NCBI RefSeq assembly: GCF_036588685.1
Contig: NC_086383.1
Span: forward strand, 61,765,448 to 61,829,447
Direction of reading: 5' to 3'
Origin: Mytilus trossulus
Taxonomy: Eukaryota; Mollusca; Bivalvia; Mytilida; Mytilidae
DNA length: 64,000 nt
Shown: positions 10,304-23,300 of the stretch, piece after piece
How the letters are laid out: each line of letters opens with the position of its first letter
Position numbering within the stretch: the stretch's first letter is position 1
Made by a program: the position numbers and the translations under genes
The notes under the pieces: generated by a model
Seen by the model: the letters and a program-made list of their open reading frames with translations, nothing else
Told to the model about the DNA's origin: nothing
Database searches by the model: none

Positions 10304-12596
10304 AATATTTAATAGATGCATAGTTATAAATCATATTCATAATGTTTATAAATCCATTTCAATGAAAGATGGCATGAAACCATAATGTTGATTCTGCACT
10401 AAGATTTTTTCTACCGTCTGATGTCCTATTGTTGAATTTTGGGGTTGTGACATCGGAGAACAGTCCATATAGATAACTCAAATGATAATATATGTGTTTT
10501 CAAGCAGCTAAATCATGCACCATATCTTCTTGTTCTTCTTCTTTAACTCTATGAATATGTATTTTTTTTACGTACAATCCCATTTAACTCAAACAAAAGG
10601 TCAATCAATCCTCATTTCTCTGTACATGCGTTTACACATGATTGCATTCTGTGTGCTTTTAATTTTGTGCACATAACTCTTACATTAAATGGATATGACA
10701 CCGGTGACTCGTTTGTATACAATAGTTGTCTCTTCGACAAATCTACTCAATGCGAACGCCCCGCATTGCCAAAGAGATACTACCCACCAATGTTCAAAAG
10801 ATGAGGGTGTAAGCAATTAAAGGCAACTGCACAGCATTTTTAAAAGAATGCGGAAACCCAATTCCATGTAGTCCCCTATAAAAGGCGCCGAAATGAAAAT
10901 ATTCTAATGAGAAAACTAACAACCTCATTTATAATAAAACAACTTACGAAAAACATATATAATCGACATGATCCAATGACAACTAAGCGGCTTTTTAAAA
11001 AAAATTGACACTAAACGTACGTAGTATTTTATTTGTGATAATTTCATATTAAAGCTATACTGAATTGGTTATAACATGTATTAAGAGATGTCATTTTAGC
11101 CATTCTTGCAACAAATGTTTTACAGATTAAAATTACAATTTCTTATCTTTGTTCTGTCTTTTTCAAATTGATTTTACGTTGTTTCTTGTTTTTTTCACTT
11201 TTGGTAAAACTTTGTTTTTTTTTAATTATTTTGTTTGCTTGTCAATATGAATGTCACACACAATGTTTAAAATGCATAAATGATCCAACGTTGTAGCATG
11301 CTGTTTTATCTCTGACACTCTCGTATTTTATCAATGTTTAATAATAGTTCATGTCTTCATATACACGAGATGTGTGCAAGAAATCTAAATATCAGTATAA
11401 TTGCCATTGAGACAACTATCAATCAGAAGCCAAATGACGTCAATTCTAGCTACCATGGCTAACCGTACAGTCTTAAGGAGCACCAAACAGTAACCACTGA
11501 GGATAAGCACATACAGAAGGTGAAGGATTAAATATGTATAAGGGCGCATAACCCCTCTCTGTTACCTCTAACAGTAGTGTTACAGCTCACTCGTAGAATA
11601 GACTATAACTAGTTGAACTCAATATAGAAAAAGCTAAGGGAAATATTTTAAAGATATAGAAACACAATATCACTTAAAAACATTCAGATCAGAGATCAAC
11701 ATTCAGACAACTACAGATAAGTGTTTACACATTATGTATATGTACATGTCAAGCTATAAAAAGTGTCCTGATTCTAAAACAAGTTTTAATAACCACTGCG
11801 AACGACTATTTATGATATGCAGTTAGCACCATTTTTTCTTTAGAGGACAAACAACATTAGCTTGACATACCAATGAATATGCGGCAAAGTTATCAAATTT
11901 CAACAGTGACATCTCGATCAATCAAAGCTTGAGGTATTGTAGAAAACAAATCTGTAAAATTTGTACAATTAACACCAAAGTTTCAAGAATTTTAGTCCAT
12001 CAATGAAATTAGCAACTACTCAAATCAAGTTTTAAGTACTCATACAACCATTGATAAAAACAATATATGCATACAAGACATGAAGCATCAAGGTCTTCTA
12101 CCTCCTGAGGAATAGTAATACCTATATCTGGCAGACAGCAACTTTTGACAAAGGTGAAACAATAAAATTATGTGCTTATTATTTGAACTCTTGATATTCA
12201 AATTCTATAAGATGTTGTCTGCTCTCTGATTACTCTCAATTAAGAAATTGTCCTGAGGTTTTAACAAATGTGTTTAATTCCACTAATAGAGTATAGCAAT
12301 GCTATGAACTGGCATTCTGCATGTATATGTATATCCGTTTACAGATTTTCCTGAAATTGTAATCATTAATCCCATGGTGCACCTTTCTTTTCTTCAAAAA
12401 CCATTATCATAAATGAAAGCAACAATTTCTGAATTTACATTAACTCATAGCTGCAAAACAGGTAACTATACCACCTGTCACTTTTAGCAACACCTGTATC
12501 AAAGATAATGGACCGTCTTTCATTGATAAGCTAGCAAAATTACTTTATATCAACAAGTTATTCTTTCTATTTTGTAATAATCACACTATTGTTTCA
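10304..12596. other. Intergenic region between peptidase gene and the minus-strand gene
   Basis: AT-rich and without protein-like frames. Weak remnants of the dispersed repeat family occur at about 10725-10930 and 11395-11480 (words such as 'attgccattgagacaactat'). Nothing else is recognised. Confidence 0.4.
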
Positions 12597-12935
12597 GATA
12601 AAGGATTCACTATAATGGTTCCATTAAAACATTTAAACCGGCTGCAATTGTTTGCACCTGTCCTAAGTCCTTAAGTCAGGAATCTAATGTTCAGTTGGTG
12701 TTATTTGTTGATATGATTCATAAGTGTTCCTCGTTTTTTATACAGACTAGACTGTTTGTTTTCCCGTTTCAATAGTTTTACACTGGTATTGTTTTGGAGC
12801 CCATTATAGCTTGCTGTTTGTGTGAGCCAAGGCACTGTGTTGAAGACCATATTTATAATGGTTTACTTTTACAAATAGTGACTTGGATGGAGAGTTGTCT
12901 CATTTGCACTCATACCACATCTTCTAATATCTCTA
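12597..12935 (+). repeat. Dispersed repeat, forward copy
   Basis: It runs from 'ggttccattaaaacatttaa' through 'gtttgcacctgtccta' and 'gagccaaggcactgtgttg' to 'ataccacatcttctaatat'. The same order is seen at 32270-32612. Copies of the 3' half occur in both orientations across the window. Confidence 0.7.
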
Positions 12936-13054
12936 CTCACAATATTTTGATAAATGACTGGAGCACAACTTGCCTAAGCTTACACCTATATCAACATAAA
13001 ACTACCTCTACTTTTGATTATGAGACACAAGTGTAAGAACAAAAACATCCAAAA

Positions 13055-14298
13055 CACATAAATCTTTGTATACCAAATTTATTCATTTGTATGAAATAAT
13101 TACTATAGTACATAATTATATTAAATATATACATGTCTTTAAAGTTTGTGTTTATAAAGCACAATACGAAAACAAATTATAAGGTTACCATTTTCTATTG
13201 ATGTCACTTGTGTTCAAACATAGGTTAACTATGAAGGGAATTTCCCATCATAGTACTTACAAACTATTATACTCCTGTTTTATAGACTCTAATTATAAAA
13301 ATATGATTTTTTAATAGAAGATTGTTATGAACTTTAGCCATTTTTTCCATGTCCAATCAGGTGAAAGTGGTAAAGTAATCATTGACAAGATTGTTTTCAT
13401 CTTTTAACTTCATTATCATGCAGACTCAACATTAAAAATTTAAAAGTTTGATGTGTACAAAAATATTAACAAAATGATCCAATATCCTTTCCATATACAT
13501 TATAAAAATTGTTCATGTGTTATCTATATGTATATATGACTATGTACAATGTATGGCACAGCTGACAGAATGAGTAATGAATTAGGAATGAACACGTTCA
13601 CAACCATCTTATTGTTTTCAGATCTGAGTTCTACAAATTAAAGTATTTACATGAGGCAATGATACTGATGATTTTTTTCTTCTATTGTGGCAATGTTCTT
13701 TCATTTGTGTCTCATAATAATCAATTTTAAGTTGTTTTTATTTCAAAGCTATTTCAATACAATTGTACAATTCTTTTTGATGAACAGATCATTTGGTAGA
13801 ATAAATGGCACTTTACAATTTTTGTTTGAAGTAAAAAAAATGATGGATTTCTGATAGTTTATCTGTACATTTAATAAAATTATGATTCATTTAAAAAAAT
13901 CAAGATATCAGTGTCATTGCCCTGTGATCTCAAACCTCTTACATATACAGAATGCCAATCTGACTCAAATTTATAAAATTTAGGAAAATCCTTATTCCAA
14001 TAAATTCGCTATCTATTGTTTGAATAGAAAAGCTTTGAATGAATAAGAAATTAAAACGCAGTAAGCAGACACTTATAACTGTATCCTCTATACATCATGT
14101 TTGAACATGTTCAAATGATGTATTTACGTAACTTTACCAAAAGCATAAAAAAAAGACAGAAATTAAATCTAACATGTTACTCTAATTTTAAGACTAGAAT
14201 TGTCAGCAGTGTTCAAATATCCATAGATCTTTTTAAGTTATAAACTGGTTCCAAAATGCCCCTTTATTAGGTACCAGTATACATCCTGGAAAATTGGT
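13055..14298 (-). other. Probable 3' untranslated region of the claudin-like gene
   Basis: This follows the long-isoform stop codon (14299-14301, minus strand). It has no coding potential and holds a minus-strand AATAAA at 13078-13083 that could end the transcript near 13055. Inference from position. Confidence 0.4.
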
Positions 14299-14342
14299 CT
14301 AGAGATCTACTTCTGAGGCTGAAGGCATTTGGTAAGGGTGTA
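14299..14342 (-). CDS. Claudin-like gene, exon 5 (long-tail C-terminus)
   Basis: The acceptor is 'gtatttttcag'. In phase 1 it encodes HPYQMPSASEVDL followed by TAG. The open reading across the splice and the Tyr/Pro-rich composition that continues the tail support it. Confidence 0.6.
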
Positions 14343-17300
14343 CTGAAAAATACAAACATTAAATTTTAATATAAAACACATATTAGTTGTATTATATTTT
14401 CACAAATCCATTTCTTCACATATAAATACAGGAAAACAATTTCTGGTCTTTGCTTGTGCTCCTTAATAATGAGTGCTTGGGAAAGGAGCCAACATGTTTC
14501 TTTTGGTTTTGAGTTTCACTTTAGCTGGATTTTTACATTTAATGAGTCCACATCACTACAATTTACAAACCATCACAAAATATGCAAATTTTAAGAGAAT
14601 TTTATTGATTTTCCAAGGTTGACAACAACCTTTAAGTAAACTGTGGTTTGGGAAAGAACATGAACTTTGACCCATCAAAAAATTGACATGTTTGTAAAGC
14701 AATGTAGTAGTAAGGTTGATAAGTTGCTTTTGAAAAGTTTTGCAAGTTCACTATGAAAGGACTTGACTAGCTACAAAAAATATAATGTTATGATAATTAT
14801 GAAAATGTAGATGTTGTGTGATTGCCAATGAGACTACTATTCACAAGATAACAATGACACAGAAATTAACAACTATACATTTGTAAGTCAGTGTTCTTCC
14901 CAGACAAATGCCAGACATTTCATTTAGCATCATGGTAAAGAGGGAAATTTGAAATACCATCTTGCTTTTAAAAAAGTAGCATCACATCCATAACATAATC
15001 TGTAAGAAAACTAATTCAGATAGCCTCATATTCAAACATAAAGCATCATATTACCCTGATGCTAAAAGGCCCTGAGGAGAACACTGTAGAGGACTTCAAC
15101 AATGATCAAAGCCCAAAGTGCGCAGTCTACTATAAAAGTCCCAGAAATAAAAAATGTAAAACAATTTAAACACAAAAACTAAAGGCCTAATTAATTTTTA
15201 AAAAAATAACTAAAAGCAAATATGCTACACAGCGACAAGTTGTCATTAACATACTGTACCTGTATACATAAGAGGTCGTTCTTCAGGTGGTGGTAAACCA
15301 TATCCTCCTAAACAATGGAAATCATTGTAAAATTATTATACATTCGAATTCTGATATTATACATTTAAGGTGACCATTGTGTGTGTTCAGCATACAAGAA
15401 ATTTCTTTTCAATGTTCTTTCCTCATTGTTTAAAATGTTCTTTAACAGATAGTTTCAGATTGTAATTTTTATATTTCATAAAACAAGATTTTTAGAAAAA
15501 AGTGTAAATGTTCACAAGTGTTTCCGATTTACAAGTTATATTTATTTTAAAAAGTTTATAAAGACAAAATTTCAAAATTTATTATAACTCCTGAAATAAC
15601 TCATAGATATATGATCCTAAAACAAGAAACATTTTGTTTAACCTAAATAAATATTATATATAATTCAGCAATTTTTCCCACTATCTTACTAAAATAACAT
15701 GCAGTATTTCCATATATGCTTAGTGTTAAAAGAAATGCAACACTAGGAAATTGGGGATTAAGTCTTGAATTTTTTTTGGTTTTTTTTTTAATTTAAAGGA
15801 ATATTTATATGAATGTTCATTTCTGTATTACACAGATAATTATAGTATTTAAGTAATTTCTGTTTATTTGTTTAATTATCCTCCATGGTAAAAAAAGTGA
15901 AAACTCAAAAATTAATATTATTTACCTGCAAATGTTATTAATAAATGTTTTAATATAAATACAAATCAGTAAATACTTAAACCCAGCCATGATGTGTTGC
16001 ATTTCTTTCAATTTATAGTATAAATAAAAGTACACATAACCAAACTTTTCTTCCAAAAAAATAAACATTTCTCAATCATGTTAATCATTATCCATATATG
16101 TATATGTCCTTTGTATGTGTACTTTTATTTTATATAAAATCTTTCTCATGCAAATGATTGAGCCAACATGCAATAAAAATGAAAATAGATGGAAAGGTAC
16201 ATAACTCTAGTCAAACTTTATCATTTATGGGATTGCTTCTCATGGATTGTGCAATGTGAACCTTTGTGTGACATTTCATATAAATCTGTCAATCTCTGAT
16301 TTGACAAAAAAAAACATCATAAAACAGCCTTAACAATGTGGCATCAGGGTAAATTAAGGAAGGCCTTGTTATAAACTTTTATTTCTATTTTGGTCATCAA
16401 AAAACCCTAGATTGACCACAGAATTTTAAAATTCAATAACTTTCCTCTTTGAACCAAAGCTGTTAAAGGTATTTTCAATCTATTTAAACTGTATTGTAGT
16501 TTTTTAAATTTATTATAAGCTTTCAGACTGTGCATCTCACAGGGTCTCAAAACCAGATCGAGAAATTTGAATTTTATAAAAATAAATGAAAATGATAAAA
16601 CTTCTATACAGTTGCCAAATTTTAAGTATTCACAAAGGGTCTAAATACCCATATAAACCACTGGGCTAGATGTACTCTGCACACATATATGTATACTGTG
16701 GATTCATTTATTTTCGTGGGTATCAATTTTCGTGGATTGCTGAAAACTTGCATTTTCGTGGATATTTGTTTTCATGGTTTTGCCAATCTCTGTATATAAA
16801 GCCTATTGAAAATATGATATTCGTTCGACATTTGAATTCGTGGTTCACCTGTTACAACGCAACCATGAAAATTCGCATCCAACGAATATTAATGAATCCA
16901 CAGTAAATGTACTTCCTTTTTGTCATTAAAACAATCTCTCACCATACTTTGAATAAATTCCATAGTCAACAGAAAGATTAATAGAGTTGTATATAAAAAG
17001 TATGTATAATCCATCCATGCAACATGTATACAGGTAACCATACACTTCAACATATTTCACAAATGTTACAAAACACAACAGGCTTTGGGTACGAGCACCT
17101 TGCTATTATTTCCAATGTTGTTCACCACAATAAATGCATGCATTCAAATATGCCATTACTGTACAAGTAATAGTTAAGTATTATTCTTTACTTATAATTA
17201 TTTTTATTACTGTATTATTCTTTACTTTGATTTTCACAGTGATATTGTTGGCTTTTTTAAAAACTACCTCTACCTCTACTCTTTTTTATTGGGAAAATAT

Positions 17301-20300
17301 GCGTCATTTTTTCAAACTAGGAAATTTAGAATAAACCATGAATTTGACTGAAACTTTAATTTGCAGACCCCCTTTCAAGAGTCAAACCCTGCTTTAAAAT
17401 TATACCCCTTATTGTCAGTGATGATACATAAATAGACCCTCAAATCTGCACATATAGTCATTTTAGTCATAAAAAATGTATAAATGAGTGTTTTTCAGTT
17501 TGTATTCATGCACAATAACTACTGAGACTGCACTGTTTGGAAAAAAATTAAATCCATTTTTTTCAAATTGGCATTCTTCTGCAGGGGAAAAAGCCTTTCT
17601 CTAGTAATTTAAGGCAAAAAATATCACTGCCACATACATGTACATCACATCCTATTAACCAACTTCATATTCCCAAGTTATTTATTGATGAACATGTTTT
17701 AATGTCGATGTTTTCATACATTTGTGCATCATGACTATGTAGAATTTGTCATGTTATGGGTATATCTTTACAGTTCAAAATTTGGACCTGAAACTGGTTG
17801 AATGTTTGTTCTCCCAATATCTGATAAAAAACAAAATCGAAAAGACAACTCTTTCAAAAACTGCATAGGGTAGCATATAGAAAATGCATGTTACTTTATA
17901 TATGTAAAAAAAGTATTCGAAACACTAACTAAATTTTTTTTTTTAATTTATAATATTGAGAATATTCAGATTATCTCCCCTTTTCCTTTTTTCTGTAAAT
18001 CAATGTTCATTAGCCATTTATAACATTTGAATTCCTTAATATTACTTTTTTTATGAATATTCCATTCAAATCAAAGTGTGATACTTATGGTTTTATTTGT
18101 ATTTAATGTACACATAATTCATGTTATTATTTACAGGGAAATTTGATAGGGTATTTCAGAATTTGTTTTTGTTGGAGAAAAAATATCCCCACTTTCAGGT
18201 CCTAATTGCCTGAACTGTATGTGTAGTGATGAACTATAATGACAGAAAGATGAGTGAAAGAGAGGTAACTAAAGATGTCTTTATTTAGACGAAAAATTTG
18301 CTGCTAAAAAGTATGATAACGATTTTGAAATTGTTCCCGGATTAGACATTCTTAAGTTCAGAAGAAAAAGCATTTTGTTATGAAAATTTTAAATAATTTA
18401 ATGACATACTTTTTTTTCTATATGTTATATAATAACATTATTTGTTTGTTCATTTTGAAAAGCATGCGTTAGCCTAAATAAAGACAATACAATAATCGAA
18501 GTGCAATTTCTTGGATATATATAACCTAACTCTAGTCACGCCTTGTCATGGTTCTGTGATAACTGCTTATAGTTAGGCCAAAAGGCAGTTTAATAATATT
18601 TGCCATATAGCCTTTCAAAAGTCTTAGTTATAGTTAGTCCAAAAGCAAATCAATTTCAGTTATCTTTGCCATAGCCTCAGACTTGCTATGTGTCCCTTCC
18701 TAATTATGTTTTTTCTTCTTTTTTTTCAATTTTGCCCCTTTAATAGTTTTACTGCTATAACTAGGAGATTACAATTATACTGACATCTGCAGGAGGAAGG
18801 CTCCAAGGGCAATCAGTAGGCTAGCACTTATCAGTAAACATATATATTAGTTGGAGAAAAATAATAGAAAGGGAATTGTAGCAAGTCTATGATAGCCTAT
18901 ATAAAGCAAAACACATGTTAGGATTTTGCCTTTTTTCAAAATTCCAAATGTCTAAGCAACCTCCTGTGAGATTTTCTTAACAATTTTTAAATTTCTGACA
19001 CAATATTTTACCTTGTTTAAAGATGTAAGATAGTTACTTATCTTTAGTTTTGGTTTCTGGATATATTTTTAAGTGAACTAAAAGCCAAAGGTCAGACATT
19101 CTACTGTACTTCTAAAGAATTAATTAATTGATTACGATCTAATTTGAAATATAGAAATTTTTATTAATTTATCTTAAATACTGTACGAAATTTATTCTAC
19201 ACCTAGGGTCCTAGACTACATATATTTAATGTCTATTTGTATATATACAAAATTAATATACCCACTACTACGTGATCCTTAGTATTTCTAACAAATAACT
19301 GTTCATGAAATAGTACTTTGCAGCAGAAAATTGTTGTGAAGGTTGTCAATTAATTGACATACAAAGCAAAAATACCTGAATGAAGACCACTAATTAGTGG
19401 CGGACCCAGAGGGGGGGGGGGGGGGGGGGGTTATTGGCGTTTGAACCCCCCTTTTTGGGTGGCTGATCAATGCATTTGAATGGGGACATATAGTTGGATC
19501 CACCCCTGCTAATCTTTGGGGAAAAAGACTGGCAAGTCTTGTTATTTCAGACTAGAGGAGCAAGCCAGAATATCAGGAGAGAACTGGTAACTAAATTATC
19601 TATGAAAAACAAAACTTAATCCTTGTCAAAAAAGATTCAAGACAAAGACATCTCTTCATCTGCAAATTAAACAGATCAGCGAATAATGAAATGTCCCTTT
19701 TTTAACTGAGAAAATAATAAATGTATTGTAAATTATTTGCATAGTGTCATGTCAACTTAACAGACAGGGGATTAAATGGTTTTAAAAACAAACTATTGTT
19801 GAATTTCTTTCTTTTCAAACAAATCAAACCTAAAATTTATTTTAATCATAATTTTGTGAAGGACTGCATGAACTCATATAAATTAGAGAATGTGAAAGAG
19901 AAAAAATAATGAAAAACATGAAAATGCAGAGAAATATTAAGAAATGAGAAATTAAAAGACTTGATGTCAAATAATTAAATAAGTGCAAGTCTCCTATTTA
20001 AAATGCTTTTGATAGAATCATTTACTTTTTCTTACCCAAAAATGAAAATAACATCACACCACTGGTTTAATAAATAACAGTTGCAAATATGGTTAAATTT
20101 AAATTTCAATAACTGAAACATCACTAATAAACAGAATCAAAAACAAATGTGCTTAACTATCTGAAACAAAGAGAGTAGTATATGTATACCCAAATGTAAT
20201 ATAAAATGCAAAGAAAATCATGAAATGAAAAAAGCGCAAGCAAAGGGGGGATAATTTGAGCAGACATGACAAAAACGTTGACTAGAGTTCAAGTACCTTG

Positions 20301-23300
20301 ACAGATGAAGCAATGAAGGTAGCAACAGCATTGAAAGGTCAAAGTAGAAATTCACCAGGTTGTTGGTCGTAGCCCTTGTTAGCATAATACGGGTAACCAG
20401 TTATAGGACTGGTTCCCTCGTCAGGCTTCTCTCTCAGCATCTGGTACCGAATGTGGCTAAGACGGTTGCAGGATGAAAACATCTGAATGACTACACAAAT
20501 GGCAGAGACCAGAGAGAACAGGGCTGCAGCTGCTGCGAAGTAGAATCCCCAGTTGAACTCTATCTTTGGATAGGCCTCTAAGACTTTGTAGTAACCAAAG
20601 CGGTTAGGGATGGCATCTTTGACTGGGAGGTCCTGCCACATGGCCTGGTCATTAACAAGCACTTGCATCACACAAAGAATAACTCCTAAAACTTGACATA
20701 AAGCTGAAATAAAAGTTATTCAAATGTATATATGTTAAAATCAAGCTATTCTTTTGAAGGTCTTCAACAGTTGAGTCTTATCTTAAATATCTTTACATTT
20801 TGATATATGTCATTTTTATGTTTTACAGCTAATTTCCTAATGCATGTAAAGCAAGACTTTGGTTAGCTTGCTTGCCTTGTTTGTACATTTGTTTGTATAT
20901 TGTACGATTTATTTTGGATAATATCCAATTAAATTCAAATATGATATATACAGGTTGAACTATGCTTACAAAAATTGTTTAAAGATGTCAATCATATTTA
21001 CAAAGCTTTGTGTATATGATGAGTAACAATTCTTGCTTTGTATACTTTCACTTTTAACCAGAAATTAAATTGTGAAAATTGCAGAATTGGAACCAACTTA
21101 TTCATTATTCGATTTCAAATTTTTGTTTATTCTATTCATACAGGAACGTCACATATATAAATGGTAAATTTTAAGAAGGTTGATTGATGATTGCTTAATG
21201 TCCAGCCGCAAAATATTCATGCATGTTCAGAACAAGGAGCTATACATGTATATAGAAACACTCATGAATATAAATAATCAGATACTAATCTCACGGTTTT
21301 TGGCCTAACATACCTATTGCAACCGTAGCACCTGCTAACGACATCTCTGCAGAAACAACCACCTTGTCACGTGTCAATAACAAAATGGCTGAGGCAGTGC
21401 ATACCAATATACCAATGGTACCAACCAGGAATAACAACTGGGCAAATTTCAAATAATCTGGAAGAAAAATGTTAACTTTTATTGTTTTAAAATAAGTGTT
21501 TTAAGTGTTCATAAAGGATTAAAGTGTTGTAGTTTTGACATACATGAAATATGTTCATGTAATTGTTGCTGTTCAAAGTTAATAGTCTCACTGATTGACT
21601 GATCTACATTTGTATACTCAAAATCTTCATTTAAAGTCATATGAAACGAGCGAGTGGTGAAAACTAATGTTTGTCCAATTCTTGAACCAATGCATGTATA
21701 CATCATAAACTTAGCCCTCTGTGCATGATTTTATCATTATTTTCGCAAATATATCATATAATCGTCAATTTTGTTTTCTCTCTGTTTGTTATGATTTAAC
21801 AAATATGGCTGCTCATTAAATGCCGTGTTTTGAAGCCGAGTTTTACCGATTGTCACCTTATAGTAAACAAATCACAAAAAGCATGGGTCTTGAGCACGTG
21901 TTTAACATGTATAATCAGATATTTGTTTATTTCAATGACAGATCCATGCGAAGTGGTCACCGGATTTTTACGAGAAGGGTTACGCTTGACTCACTATGCA
22001 TACGAAAAATATGTCGGCGAATTGCTTGCTGGAAGCAATCAATTAGAAATAAGTAAACTTCTTCTAAATGTGGACAAATTAAAGAATTTTCCTCAGAAAA
22101 AAAAGTATATGTACATAAGTTGTATAATGAAAACTATCCATTTAGTTATAAAAACATATGCATATTTTTTTTTAATCTGAGGTTTCTTATGACTTTAATG
22201 ACATTTATTCATGTATACATTTCGATGTTACAAGTTCTTGTTATACCTGAACATGTATACTCTACAAACATGACAAATCTATATATCAAAACTAGTGAGT
22301 CCACAGATTCATCAAGATTGAAATATTCTGTATAAACTGAACATAGTTTAACACAAATATCATCATTAAATGGCAATAATTTAAAAGTGATCTGAATTTA
22401 AAGTCATTTCATAGCTCTGTTAGGAAATGGAGACTTATAAATATTACATTAAATTGCAATAAAACATTTTCTTCTTGCTGTTGTACTCATCATGGTAAAA
22501 AATTACGAGTCCCTGGACTCACCTTCAAAAATCCTTAGCAAGAACCCTGAAATATTTATTTTGCTTTTTAAAGTGTCCATGGTATTAAGGGGTACAAATG
22601 TAGTCTACAATGTATGGTCTGCAAATTAGAAAAAAAATATTTAAGACCATATGAGCCATGATGAGCTTTCATATTGCTTCATATCTCTCCACCCCATGGA
22701 ATTTGCTACAAGTGCATAATTGGTTATTTTGTACTTGGTCTCACTATAAACATGTTAAAGTGGAGGTTTTCATATGGTTCACATGTATTTTAAATAGCAA
22801 AAGGAAACTTTTAAACAAAAGTTACAGTAAAACAGTTATATAAATTGCTGTTATTCTTACTGCATGTACATGCACATGTAAATAACTGATTATATGGAAT
22901 GCAATTTGTTCATTGTTGAAGGCCAAACAGTGAACTTAAGTTGTTAGATTTATGTGTCATTTTTTTTTTATAATGAAGAGTTGTCTCATTGGCAAATGGA
23001 AATGATGATTCATACTATAGCTTTTTATTTTCATTCTGTCTTTTTGCACTGTTATTTAATATATCAGTTATTCCTGTAAAAAAGTGAAGAAGAAATCACT
23101 ATAATGGAGGTCTCATTCGGGGTTTCTGATTGCGCTTACTGTTTTGTCAGATTCCCGTATCCCGCTTACACTATGTACGTACATGTAAGCAATTCTCATT
23201 TTTGGTCTTTTCCTGGGTCCCGCTAGATCTCATTACCCCTTTTCACCCCACATTAATTAAACTTTCACATGTCACGCTTACTAAAATTATTAATCCCACT

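Noticed and set aside
12794..13036. 80-codon frame
   Set aside because: It lies in a dispersed repeat (same text at 32455-32612), with no conserved protein.
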